NCBI RefSeq assembly: GCF_030272615.1
Contig: NC_081410.1
Span: 125,082,640 to 125,146,639 of the forward strand
Source: Cryptomeria japonica
Lineage: Eukaryota; Streptophyta; Pinopsida; Cupressales; Cupressaceae
Direction of reading: 5' to 3'
Length of the DNA stretch: 64,000 bases
Below the pieces are notes generated by a model. It was not told the DNA's origin. It saw only the letters and a program-made list of their open reading frames with translations, and searched no databases. The position numbers were made by a program, and so were the translations under genes. This document shows, in pieces, positions 12,179 through 23,100 of this stretch (the first letter of the stretch is position 1; each line of letters opens with the position of its first letter).

Positions 12179-13973
12179 TTGGGAAAGATAAAATATTATG
12201 TTATTTACTTCAAGGATTTGTGATGCAGAGGGTTTAGGGGGTCAAGTTGATTGATGGCAATATGCTTGTTAAATGCTTCAACCTTCTTAGTTCTATCAAA
12301 CATTCCCAAAGGCACCTTAATAGTTCAAAAGGGCAAATGTCAAACTAACCCCTGTCAAAGACTCCCAAAGGTTCCAAACACTTACTCCAACCTATTATGG
12401 TGAGAATCAACTGATTCCAAGCTCTCAATCATCCTCTAGGCATGCAAACCCTTCTAGGCCTCTACTAGACCCACTAGCCCCAATTAGGCCTTCCGAGACT
12501 ATTTCAATTAGTTTTCTCCAGCTTCTTCCTGATCACCCTCCAAAAAAATTAGCTTTTTAGACACCCATTTCGGTGTATGACAACATATTAAAGACTCAGG
12601 TATTGTTGTTTTGGACCAAACCTGCTATCTTGAGACTATGGACTTATTTTAGGTGCAATTTACCCCACTTTTACAAAGGAAGTATAACAAATACTTAACC
12701 CCCAACCTTACAACTCTCAAAAGAGTGTAATATGGCTCAAATCAAAGGAAAATCAAGTTCATTTGGTTATGTGAACTTGTTTGACATGAAAATCCCAAAA
12801 CCCTTACCAACTCGCTCCAAAACCAAGGGTTTAATGGTTAACACCTCTCCCAATGCTTCTGAAACTTGTTCAAGGTTCCTACACCTTCTCCTAGGTCATA
12901 TGAGACACCTCCAATCATTAAACTACCCCCTTGTTAAGGTAGAACTCCTGTTGCTATAGGCTCGACATGCAATCTATGCACTCTTCTTCATACAACTCAC
13001 GGTGATCACCTGCAAATCCACTCTTCCTGCAAGTTAATTGGTTATGATCATATAGTACATGTCAGGTAGAGCCCATTCTATGAGAATCAGGGTCTTACAT
13101 TCATAGAATGGCCCTAGAATGCATTTTTGGCCTTCAATCCACAAACAAAACTCAAAAATGAAAGGTACAACCAACAATAGATGACAAAGTCTGATCAAAT
13201 ATTTTATCAAAATATTTAACAACTTCTATCACAGTTCAATAAACACCTATTTCTATCACCATACAAATCAAACCCCTTCCAATCAAGAAAGCATCAACAA
13301 AAACCAAGGGAAATGTAAGAAAATGATTGTTTTATTCTCTTTGCTATTTTGTCTGTACAGTAGCCATATTGTTCATCAATCCAATACAAAATGACTTCAA
13401 AGGCTTTATAGCCACTTCTCCTAATTACCCCGACTGGTCTCCATTTAGTTTGGAATGATTAACATCTTTCCCGCCTAAAGACCTATTTGACCGTTGTGAT
13501 TCAAAATTTGAATTTCAACCTTTCGTTTTATTGATTCCTATTAACCTATTACTCTCCCCACCAATACATTTGATCCAATTAGGATTAATATAACATTATT
13601 GAGTCTCTATACCTGTTAGAACTCATTGGGGGTACTATTGACCCATTTTACAAAGATTTGATCCTAGGATCCTTATCATGACCCTTAAGACATTTAACCA
13701 TTATATCATTCATATTGCCTCCAAATGCCATGATTGGCTTCAACACATTCCAATTGACTTGTTGTGCTTCATAACTCCTTCCCTGCACCTCCAATTCCTT
13801 CATGGTCTTGATTGTTTGCTTGGGTGCTCCTGCACCAATTCGTAGGTTTGTTCATCTATTGGCTTGTTCTCCAAAATGTTTTTTTTACTTTTTAGATCGA
13901 GGTGTCAAACAAATGCTTGATTTATGTGATTGTGAACCAAGTTGTGAGTTGATGCATGTAGTAGGTTGCATCC
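12179..13973. other. Intergenic, no gene recognised
   Basis: Mixed-composition sequence with only short open frames (for example 12732-12959 and 13034-13222) that carry no motif I recognise. No structured RNA was recognised. Confidence 0.45.
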
Positions 13974-14131
13974 AATATTGACTTCTTGCTTTTGGATTTG
14001 ATTGTGTATGCAATTTTTGTCATCAACATTTTGAATCACACTCTTGATTCATCATCAGGATGAAACAAGAAATCCAAAGAGATGATAAAAAATGCATATA
14101 CAATCAAATCCAAAAGAAAGAAGTCAATATT
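13974..14131. mobile_element. Fold-back / MITE-like repeat, 158 bp
   Basis: The terminal arms 13974-14024 and 14081-14131 are inverted copies matching at about 47 of 51 positions, with cores such as ggatttgatt and aatcaaatcc. The roughly 56-bp centre contains catcatcaggatg, which also occurs in the related sequence near 2795. Size, near-perfect arms and absence of an ORF fit a MITE or fold-back element. No target duplication was resolved. Confidence 0.65.
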
Positions 14132-14619
14132 AGAATGGATAGTGGAAATGTGATAACATTAAAGGTTGCTTCCATTTCTAATTAACCAATTGTACTTTAG
14201 ACGAGTGATGTATTGAGTGGCTTGTTCGCACCAAATATATGTGATTTGTGTATCAACTAGTCATTGATGTATTTGTGATGTGCATTTGAGGTAGTCACTA
14301 TTGTCCAAGAAAATAAATAATAAGATCAAGCACTGCCCAAGACATCGATCAAATGGAGGCTAACCGGAAAAATGTTTGAGAATAAATAAAAAGAGAAAAT
14401 CAATTTGTGTATTTTGACAATAAAATGCAGAGTGAAGTTCAGATTTATAACATGTCATTAAGATTGAATCTAATTGTGCTCAGATAGATGTCCATTATGT
14501 TATAATGAATGTCCATGCTTTACTGCAAAGAATCTTTGCTACTGCATAGTAGAAGGATGTTGGGAAAGTTAGCAGATGGCGACTGTACATTTATTGAAAC
14601 CTCCTCAAGGAAACACTTT

Positions 14620-15020
14620 TATACATATGCTACAATGATTGCGGTTCATGGGGCTAGAGTTTTAAGAATAATCTAGTCTTGAGCACTCTCATAAAATACA
14701 ACAATTTCAGCATATGCAAAAAATGGACCTTTCTTGCAATATGTCAAAAACTGTCAATGCAGTTGTCAAGTTCAAAGCCAATGTCCATAGCCTTTGCAAG
14801 TGTTATTCAAATCTATGGAAAAAGTGCAGCTTTGAATGAGGTCCTTATCAACATCAACTTTCTACCACACACTTTGCTTCCAAATGCTCCAATGGACATT
14901 TGTGCAAAATGTAAAAGCATATGTACAACACATGAATTATTCCATAGAATGCATCAAATAAATGTTATTGCATAGACTACAATGATGGCAACATACACAC
15001 AAAATGGGATAAAGGGCAAG
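14620..15020 (+). pseudogene. PPR-repeat (pentatricopeptide) pseudogene fragment
   Basis: PPR proteins bind RNA in organelles. The frame from about 14755 reads like a plant PPR array: IAFASVIQIYGKSAALNE, then DICAKCKSICTTHELFHRM and HQINVIA. These correspond to the usual S.aF.SVL.ACgk.aAL and DMYAKCGSI..ArelFd.M patterns. The frame then meets TAG where the family has Trp (VIA-stop-TTMMATYTQNG), and the upstream part has stops and frame changes. It is a relic with no usable reading frame. The match is to the family pattern, not to a particular gene. Confidence 0.7.
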
Positions 15021-16369
15021 GTAGCAAATTGCATTTTTTAATATTGATAAGTACTCTCTTATTAATTTATCTAATTAGAATTTTATAAATATTCAAAAAG
15101 TAAAATAAACAATTTTATTTTTGAAAAATATTGTGAAAAAACTATTTTGAAGTAAAGTTATAATAATTAAAGAAAAAGACCATGTAAAGATTAATTGGGT
15201 TACATTATTTCTTGTTAGTATAATTATTTTATTTATCTACATTTTGGCTTACTTAAGCCTACTTAGTCATCCATTTCTACTTGACACTTGTTCATGCAAG
15301 TTGTCAAGATCATTTAGGAGTCGATTAGAGAGGCGTCGACTTAGTTTCGACACCTCATGCTAGTTTAGTGGGAGGCATCTCACCACCACTCATTGAATGT
15401 TGGGTTCAACTTCTTATTCGACCCAATCACTCTTGCTATATGTAATCTTCTTCTCCATCTTATTTCATGGTCGATTTTTGTCATATTCGTGTAATCTCGT
15501 GCTTGTTTTCACTATCATTTGTTCTTGGATTATTACATTTCTTAAGTGACCTAGATGAATGTAAATATTTTTACTTTTATCATTTATTTTATTATTATTT
15601 TTAAATATTTTCAAGTAAATTTATGATAGTTTTGTCAAAAAAGCACTTTGGATTGAGTAAATTAGATTTATTCTTTAAATAATCTTTGACGAATTGGTTT
15701 CTCTTCTTAATGAAAGTTGACCTCTAATTTAAATATATATTTATTAGTTTCTGCCAAGGCATGATACTAATGCATTCATTGAATTTTTTCTTTTAATTAG
15801 GTTAACCAATAGTTACAAATAATTAATATTTTCAAACAAAAATATTATAATCTAAATCTAATTTTTATTTTAAATAAAAATATCATTTTTCTTTATTTTC
15901 ATTGATTTTTGTAAGTATAAAATTTATTTCTCCCAAAAAAAATCTAGAATTTTTATGTATTAATGAATTTGTACAAACCAAACGAAGTGGATTAACTCTC
16001 CGACTCTAATTTGTCATTATATATATTATCAATTTAATATATTCAATCGCTCACGCAATGAGTATTTTTGTAATCATTTGCTTTTATCAAATGCAAAGGG
16101 AACTCTAAGATTTCTAGAAATTGTGTCATGCATAACTCATGACATTCACTAGAAATCCAAAGGAGAAACATGGGTTACGGTGATTCATGATGAATTAGTT
16201 TTGTACGTGACTATCTTGGAATTTGAGAAGGTACATAAATTTTTTAATATAAATAGTGTGTCTTATTTCAGTGATGAAATTTTGAATGAACAATGCGATA
16301 TCATCAATAAAGTGAGAGTTGGAGCTTTGACATTAACTAACAAGAGACACCAAGTGTCAAGTTCATGTC
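15021..16369. other. Intergenic, AT-rich, no gene recognised
   Basis: Long T- and A-rich stretches with no coding motif. The open frame 16180-16377 runs into the first LTR and is not supported. Confidence 0.5.
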
Positions 16370-16374
16370 GCGTG
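16370..16374. repeat. Target-site duplication of the outer element, left
   Basis: GCGTG here corresponds to GAGTG at 49925-49929, a 4 of 5 match directly outside the two LTR termini. Five bases is the usual size for Ty3/gypsy integration. Confidence 0.75.
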
Positions 16375-17821
16375 TGATGCCCTCCTAAATGGCACAAGGT
16401 TAGCAAATGATAAACAACACCAAAGACACAAAAACCGTTAGTGTTAGTTAATCAAAAACTAATCTACAAAAGGCATACCAAAAGAGACACTAAAAGAATG
16501 CTAATATATCTAATAAACAAAACAAAGATTATGAGGCATCTCCAACTGCCTCTTAGCATGGTCTTAGCTTCTTCTCCTTTGTTCCTCTCCTCTCCAAGTT
16601 CCAAAATAGTGTAGCTCTCAGCAGCTTTTTGCACTATGGATGCTTATGGAGGATTGAGATTGTAGTATAGCTCTAAATGTAAATAAAGAAGCTAATACTA
16701 TGCTATTGATGCTAAAATGATTTATTTTAACCAAAATAACAAGATATGAGTTAATTATGCTAAAATGCTCTCTAAAAATGTCTATAGCCTAAATACATAC
16801 AAGTTTTCCGGATCTGGATTATGAAGAAATGGGCTCTATTTATAGGAAAAATGGAGCAATGGATGGTCAGGATTAAAAGGGTTAATCAAGGGCCAAGCTT
16901 GAAAGTTGGAGATCCATGTGCACAATTGTCACCAATAAAATGGTGACAAGTGTCAACATAGGGTTGGGTTGAGAGAAGGGGTTGGAGGCATTGAATGCCT
17001 GAGAAGACTTCATGGTTATCTAGAAGGTAAGGGTCAAGTCTAAATTAGGATTACCCACTGGATTAAGAGTTAATCCAAGGATAAACCTTTGTGCAAATGA
17101 TTAAGAGATAATCATGGTCAAAGCATTAAAGGCTTGATGAGACCCTTGGGTTGGGTAGAGGTTGAGTCAAAACAAATGTTTTAACCATGTAGGAGGGTTT
17201 GGGTTAACCATTAATGGTTTTTGAAGACTTTGTGGATTAAGTGGTTGAAGGTTGGAAGCTTTCAAAGGTTATCCAAGACTTTGAGACATTTAGTGGTTGA
17301 AGGTTGAAAACCTTTAATGGTTATCAAAGACTTTTAGGCTTTGAGAAGTGACTTCCCTTTTGCTTAGGAATGTGACAATAACTAGGGGATGGATTAGGCT
17401 AATTAGGAAGGGGTTAGAAGAATCTAGAAGGAGATTAGATTTTGCAAGTGGATTTGGTGGGTGAGGGAAAATAGGATTTTATTAAAATAAAAATTCATTT
17501 ATTTCAATAAATGTGTGCAAGTTGCATTTGTAGGAAAATGCAAGTGGGGTGGGGATAATGATTTAAATAAATGTTTTATTTAATTTATTTAAAAGAGGAA
17601 AAGGGGATTTAATTAAATAAATAGATTTTATTTATTTAATTGAATGGAATTTGATTTAATAAATTAATTAAAATAAATTGAATAATTTATTTAATTAATA
17701 GAAGAATGTTTGGGGATGAATTAATTAAATATTAATTTAATTAACTGATGGCTAGTAGATTTTTAATCAAATAAATAGTGAATATTTATTTAATTAAGCT
17801 GGACAGATTTGTGTGACTACA
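16375..17821 (-). repeat. 3' LTR of the outer element
   Basis: In plus orientation this begins TGATGCCCTCC and ends GTGACTACA, so on the element strand it is TGTAG...GGCATCA with TG/CA ends. A TATA box reading CTATAAATAG on the minus strand lies at about 16835-16844. It is the same length (1447 bp) as the reassembled partner LTR. U3 is rich in AT palindromes. Confidence 0.92.
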
Positions 17822-17834
17822 TTTGCCCCTCTTT
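17822..17834 (-). other. Polypurine tract of the outer element
   Basis: On the minus strand AAAGAGGGGCAAA lies directly before the 3' LTR terminus TGTAG. It primes plus-strand DNA synthesis. The same 13 bases precede the 3' LTR of the inner element at 46795-46807. Confidence 0.88.
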
Positions 17835-17867
17835 GAGACGGTGCGGTTTTATCGCATCGTTTCAAAG
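17831..17867. repeat. Stem-loop beside the polypurine tract
   Basis: The arm CTTTGAGACGGTGCG (17831-17845) pairs with CGCATCGTTTCAAAG (17853-17867) at 13 of 15 positions, or all 15 if two G-U pairs are allowed on the plus-sense RNA. A weaker version is at 46763-46798 in the inner element. Confidence 0.6.
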
Positions 17868-18131
17868 AAAGAAAAATTGGTGTGAAGAAATGCCCCATAA
17901 AATGTAAATTTAATGGGTGGTATGCCCCCTCGAGAGATGGGCCGAAAATTTTTGAAAAATCGGGCGATCTCTCGAAAAAGAATGAAAATTGGTAGGGTGG
18001 TAGAAGAGAAGAAGTTAGGTATACTGGTGAAAAATAGAAGAAATCAGGGGAAACATGGAAAAATGGGGGGCTCGGGAAGTTCACGGGGACCACGGCAATG
18101 AGCGGGGCGAAGTTACGGTGACGGCGAGGGG

Positions 18132-18138
18132 TATAAAT
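18132..18138 (+). promoter_or_regulatory. TATA box of the antisense PMD gene
   Basis: TATAAAT sits in a GC-rich stretch (ggggtataaatgggg), about 100 bp upstream of the ATG at 18235. It points opposite to the element's own transcription. The position suits a transcription start near 18165. Inferred from sequence only. Confidence 0.6.
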
Positions 18139-18385
18139 GGGGTGAAAGGGGTGAAAACAGGATCATTTGTGACCGCAACCAATTGAAAACGAGAGCTCTG
18201 ATAGTGACATTTGGAGGAGCGAGAAGAAGCTACGATGTCGATTCTGATCACCGAGCACAGATTCGAGCGAGTCCGACGGTTCCAACGCCCAGAGGACTAC
18301 GGACTAGCGGTACGCAAATTCGAAAACTTAATTTTCATGCATTTTTGATAGGTTTTTAGCTGAGTCCAAGTCAAGTCGGAGCAAG

Positions 18386-18700
18386 AGCGCTGGAACTCTG
18401 GTTTTGGCGTTTTTGCTCCATAAACTAGCGCTATTGTGCCGCAATGGCGCTATTGTGCTCTTGTTTGAGCGTTTTTGCTTTTAATTAGCGCTACTGTATG
18501 CAAGTATTAGCGCTATTGACTAAGTAGCGCTATTGGGGGGGGAATTGAGCGCTATTGACATGAAGGAGCACTATTGTATAGTTGGTTTAGCGCTTTTGTA
18601 GTTGTAGCGCTGTTGTATAGCTGATTGAGCACTTTTGTTAGGGTTGTAGCGCTATTGTTTAAAACTAGTGCTTTTGTAGGTAAAATAACGCTTTTGCCTT
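18386..18700 (+). repeat. AGCGCT motif cluster in the PMD-gene intron
   Basis: Nine exact AGCGCT hexamers occur (at about 18386, 18427, 18487, 18509, 18525, 18548, 18589, 18606 and 18648), mostly extended as AGCGCTATTGT or AGCGCTTTTGT. Variants AGCACT, AGTGCT and AACGCT lie between them at irregular spacing. The same motif in the same transcript sense clusters in the gag-pol leader of this element. Confidence 0.85.
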
Positions 18701-18720
18701 AGGATAAAGAGATGCCCCAG

Positions 18721-18937
18721 TGTTTGGACAAAACAAATCTCCTGATGCCAATGATTTGATGGATGGCGAGGTGAAGTGGGAGTTGTTTTGAACCACAACA
18801 GCCTGATGAGACTTAGGTCATTTGTTAGGATAAATGCTCGTTGAAGTCTAGGTGGCCATGATTGCTTACCTGTTGAGACCCGAAGATACTTGATCAAAGT
18901 ATCTGATGATAGTCTAGGTTTAAACTTAAGAAAGTTT
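18721..18937. repeat. Palindrome-module array in the PMD-gene intron
   Basis: Successive imperfect palindromes are separated by similar linkers. The palindromes are 18721-18735 (TGTTT/AAACA), 18747-18767 (GCCA/TGGC), 18782-18799 (GTTGT/ACAAC), 18819-18836 (CATTT/AAATG), a weak one at 18851-18870 (GGT/ACC), 18885-18903 (GATACTTGATCAAAGTATC) and 18922-18937 (AAACTT/AAGTTT). Linkers resemble CTGATGAGACTTAGG: CGTTGAAGTCTAGG, CTGTTGAGACCCGAA, CTGATGATAGTCTAGG. The inner element has the corresponding array at 46061-46474. Confidence 0.75.
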
Positions 18938-20803
18938 GAAAACAAAACAACTGATGGTGATTTGATGAATGTTCATGTGCAGGAGGATTTGCGCGTGTTA
19001 CAGTTACGTGAGCGTCATCCTGCGACACAGGGGTTGCGGGACCGCTTGACACAGACTAAGATTGATTGTATTGCAGCGACTGGTCTCTACGAGGTGATGC
19101 ACATGCCCATGATTCGGATGAATCACGGCCTGATCACAGCATTGGCAGAGCGGTGGCACAGTGAGATGTGCACCTTTCATTTGGCACAGGGGGAAATGAC
19201 TGTGACCTTGGAGGACGTGTGGCGCATCTTTTGGATTCCGATTCGAGGGGAGCTGGTCACATATGACAGATCCTAGGGGACTCTTTCATGTCAGAGGATT
19301 TTTGATGATGACGTGTATATTGACGATGGCTCGATCGCATGGGAGGATATAGCGGCACTATATGAGCCTCTTCCAGTAGTTTTGTCAAGGATTGTGGGAG
19401 GTCTTTTGTGTCCAGACAGGCGGTCACATGGATTGGTAGTGGGATGGGGACAGGTGATAGAGATGATGATGACCGAAGGGACCCGATTTGCATGGGGGCC
19501 ATGCGTGCTAGCGCACATGTATCAGGAGCTCCACGAGGTAGTGTACCGAGGGAGGGGTTCTTTAGCAGTGGGCATGACGCTGCTACATATTTGGGCATGG
19601 GAGCACCTACCAGTGACTCGACCGGTGAGCCTTAGATTTCGTGCGGTGGATCAGCCGTAGATGTTTATGTACAGTGGCATGATGAGTCAGCCCCACTTGG
19701 GGAAGTTAGAGTGGTGGCGGCGGGCATTGGATGACTTAGATGCAGTGATATGGCGGGCATACTTGGAGTGTGAGCCATGGGATGATGACGCAGAGGCACT
19801 ACCTTATGTGTTCATGACTCGATTCCTCATTGGGAGAACCTCATATGATGTGGAGAGACAGGTGCCTGGACGAGTGATGAGGCAGTTCAGACGGTAGCAG
19901 GGACTGCCTAGCGGATCAGGGGAGTATGCACGGGTGATTCGAGAGAGGTATGCATGGGGTCTAGTGCTACCTTATGATCAGGCACTGGTAGAGTTTCGGA
20001 CACTGCAGGCGAGGCCATGGGATCTACGACCGAGGGTCGTTGATGCAGGGGTGACAGAGGAGTACACACAGTATCGAGCGGCGCACCCGATCCTACGTAT
20101 ATCGGACCCAGCTGAGCCGATCCCAACGTTTGAGGATGAGAGGGGACGGGGACGAGGATGGAGGAGGGCAGGAGGTCGAGGTGATGGAGGAGGAGGAGGA
20201 GGAGGAGGAGGAGATGGAGGTGGCGGAGGAGGAGGAGGAGGTGGTGGGCTGGGGTTGCAGAGGCAGCGGAGAGGGAGAGGTGGACTACCTCTTCCGATAT
20301 CACAGGGACCGTTGATGCAGGGAGGAGTGCAGTTGAGTGGGAGGGGGATGGAGAGAGAGATCCCGATGGATAGAGGAGAGGGGATTATTGGAGAGGGTGG
20401 TGCAGGGGAGGGACCTACTGGAGAGGGTGATACATGTGAGGCAGCGATGGACACCGGGGAGGGAGCTATTGGAGATCTGCGGGATCATATGATAGTTCAT
20501 TTGCAGACCCGGATAGAGAGTTTAGAGGAGGAGGTAGCAGCTAGGGATGTGCAGCTATTTGCACGAGAGTCAGAGCTGATGGTGGTGCTGCGGGAGAGAG
20601 ATACTGTGGTGGAGAGATTGGCCGAGCTACAGGAGAGGGTTCGAATCGGGGTAGGAGCACAGGGTCCTACAGGGGAGGTGATGAGGGAGATGCGGCGAGC
20701 GCAGGCAGAGATAGAGTACTGGCGGGGCTTATATGAGCAGGTTGTGCCAGTTAGCCAGCGAGCTCTTAGCTATTCGCAGATGCGGCAGGCTAGATCAGAG
20801 TGA

Positions 20804-23090
20804 TCGCAGAGGGCACAGAGCAGTGGGGGTGTGATGGGTCCTTTGAGGCAGGAGAGATCAGGGGATGCTGGAGGGAGTGGGGGTTCGATGAGGCCTCCAC
20901 GGAGAGATGGATCAGATGGTGCATGCACCAGTGGGAGAGCAGGTGGTGGTGGTACGGCATCTGGCCAGAGCAGCATTTGAGAGAGCATTTTTGCATATAT
21001 GTATTGTATCTTTGTTTATTTATGGACTGTATCTTGGATGGCTCTTGGTAGTCGATTTTGTAGACTTTATTGTACTCTGATATATGAGATGATATATATG
21101 AGGAGATCCCATATTGTGATGATATGCATTTGATTATGTATGGATGTTTATGCATGATGATGATTTATTGCTTAGATGGATATGTGTACATGTATGCATT
21201 TGATGAGATGTTTCCTATATCATGTTTTTATGATGATTTATGATGTGGGATACTGACATATGAAACGCAGGTTTATATATGATTGGTTTTGATTTGTTGG
21301 ATGCAATGCTTTATGTATGTAATGCCATGATGATGATATATGTTTATGATTTATGAACAGGATTTTGGTGTTTTCGATTTGCAATATAATGATGAGATGA
21401 TTTATGTGATGATGTTAATGCAATGTTTATGGATGGATATGCATCTAGATGCGTTTAGATGAATGTAATATGGATAAACAAAATGTAAAGGACAAATGCT
21501 TATATGATAATGCCTAAATGAATGCATATGTAAAATGGATATTCACAATGGTATGAACTAACATTTTGAAACAAATGAATTTGATGAGTCTAAATACTTA
21601 AATATGAGAGTGTGATGATACTATAACTAATATTTTTTTTTTTAATAACTGCACCTTAATGCAATTAAAAAGAGGATAATGAATGCGATGTGAAATGAAT
21701 CCTAAAATGAGCATAATAAAATACTTTAATAACTGGATGAATGAGTGTAATGTTTTAATTTATAAATGAATGTATGCAATGATAAATGATAAAGGATAAT
21801 GAAATGATGATGGATAATCAACACTATATGAATGCTTAGTAAATGATTTAAAACAATCAAAGACAATTTGATCCTATGAATGAATCTAATTATTTATGAT
21901 TAATGCAATGATGTAAATATTTTGATGAAAACTAAATGTCAAGAAAATGAACTATAGTTAAAAATGACATGAATGTTTAATGCAAGATATAACTAAATGT
22001 TTAATGCAGGATGTAACTAAATATTTAATGCAAGATGCAACTAAATGTGAGGATGATATGATCATGAGGAATGCAAGGTTTGTAAGACTTTGCGTGATGC
22101 ATTGATGATGTATCAGAGTACTCGGTTGTGATTGTATCCAAGACCAGCTTTTATTGGTCATTTTTGCATGTAAATCCTACATATGAATGAATGAATGGAT
22201 GGGTGATATGCAACGGAATGCAAGATATAAACAGATGAGGTGAAATGATGATCCATAGTGCTCTATTTTCATCATTGAGCTTTAAAATGTTGGAAGAGAA
22301 TACAAGCATCTTGACATAATGATTCAAGATGACCTGAGTATTTTTGTCATGGATTTTAATATAGCAAGTTAATACAAACGACTTGATATAAGGGTCAAGT
22401 CAACCAGAGTATTGCTTGCGGAACAGACAAGGATTATCTCCTTTCATGCATGACTTGGATCGTCCTCCTTGATCTTAGGCTGATCAGATCCTGAGACAAG
22501 TGCATACCGTACTAAGAAATAAAACCTTTATCCAATTTGGAGGGGGAGGAACCAAAGAATGAGCATTGTACCTGCAAACAAACAGTATATACATAAAGAA
22601 TAAAGAATAAGGATCGTTGGTAATGGTTCATGCTCATATGGTCAAGGTATACGCTATAGTCAGCAAGCCGTAATGATCTATGACTGCATTTTGCATAAGA
22701 TCACGTAGCTTAGTGAACTTCCCACGTAGACACCATTAGTACATGCCCCAAAACTTCATTGGAAATAATGCGCAAATGATACAAAACAATGCTGAAAGAT
22801 TCCGATACAAATAAACAAATGAATTACTCACGAATCAACCAAGCATTTGATAGCTTATCATAATTTTCTTGTCAAAGAAAACGTCACTTTTGTCTTTGTT
22901 TGGGTAAGGAAGGATGCATCCTTGTTTAAAGACAGTTTGGATTGTTGATGTCGATTGTTTTGGTCGATTGATAAGTGGTCATTGTGTGAGTGTTTGTGTC
23001 AATGTTTGTTTTGTATCTGCGTGGATGAATATGTACAAGGTGTTGCCATGTTTTTGTGTGATTTTCGATGGTTTTTTGATGTTTTTGGAT
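20804..23090. other. Outer-element 3' non-coding region
   Basis: This spacer lies between the PMD gene and the 3' end of pol. It is dominated by atgatg/tttatg-type low complexity from about 21060 to 22200. Part of it (about 22200-22900) is homologous, inverted, to 45090-45790 of the inner element. No gene is recognised. Confidence 0.6.
22307..22401. repeat. Two related palindromes in the 3' non-coding region
   Basis: The first, 22307-22331, pairs CATCTTGA with TCAAGATG. The second, 22380-22401, pairs GACTTGA with TCAAGTC. Both are followed by cctgagtatt or ccagagtatt, which suggests a tandemly repeated unit with a variable stem. Homologous palindromes are present in the inner element near 45612-45700. 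Confidence 0.65.
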
Positions 23091-23100
23091 TTTGTGTAAT

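Larger units (their letters stand above)
18235..20803 (+). pseudogene. Antisense plant-mobile-domain (PMD) gene inside the outer element, with three in-frame TAG codons
   Basis: PMD proteins (aminotransferase-like plant mobile domain) occur in host MAIN-type silencing proteins and as extra genes in some plant gypsy elements. Exon 1 is 18235-18309 (25 codons). A 673-bp intron, 18310-18982, has GT and TGTGCAG ends and preserves the frame. Exon 2 runs from 18983 to a TGA at 20803. PMD signatures are LRERHPATQGLRDRL, GLITALAERWHSEMCTFH and GEMTVTLEDVWRI. The same frame continues through TAG at 19274, 19658 and 19895, so the gene is probably disabled unless stops are read through. Downstream are a poly-Gly block (about 20180-20250) and a C-terminal coiled coil (about 20490-20800). 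Base composition is far more GC-rich than the flanks. It lies antisense between gag-pol and the 3' LTR, and the inner element lacks it. Confidence 0.8.

Noticed and set aside
17794-18101. Small open frames on both strands next to the outer 3' LTR
   Set aside because: They cross the LTR edge or the polypurine tract and show no motif; the inner element does not preserve them.
18652-18945. 97-codon minus-strand open frame
   Set aside because: It lies over the palindrome array and has no family resemblance; the inner array does not keep it.
19257-20500. Minus-strand open frames opposite the PMD gene (19257-19598, 19291-19518, 19908-20303, 19978-20454)
   Set aside because: They are shadows of GC-rich codons. 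Their Pro-rich and Leu-rich runs are the complement of the GGA tract.
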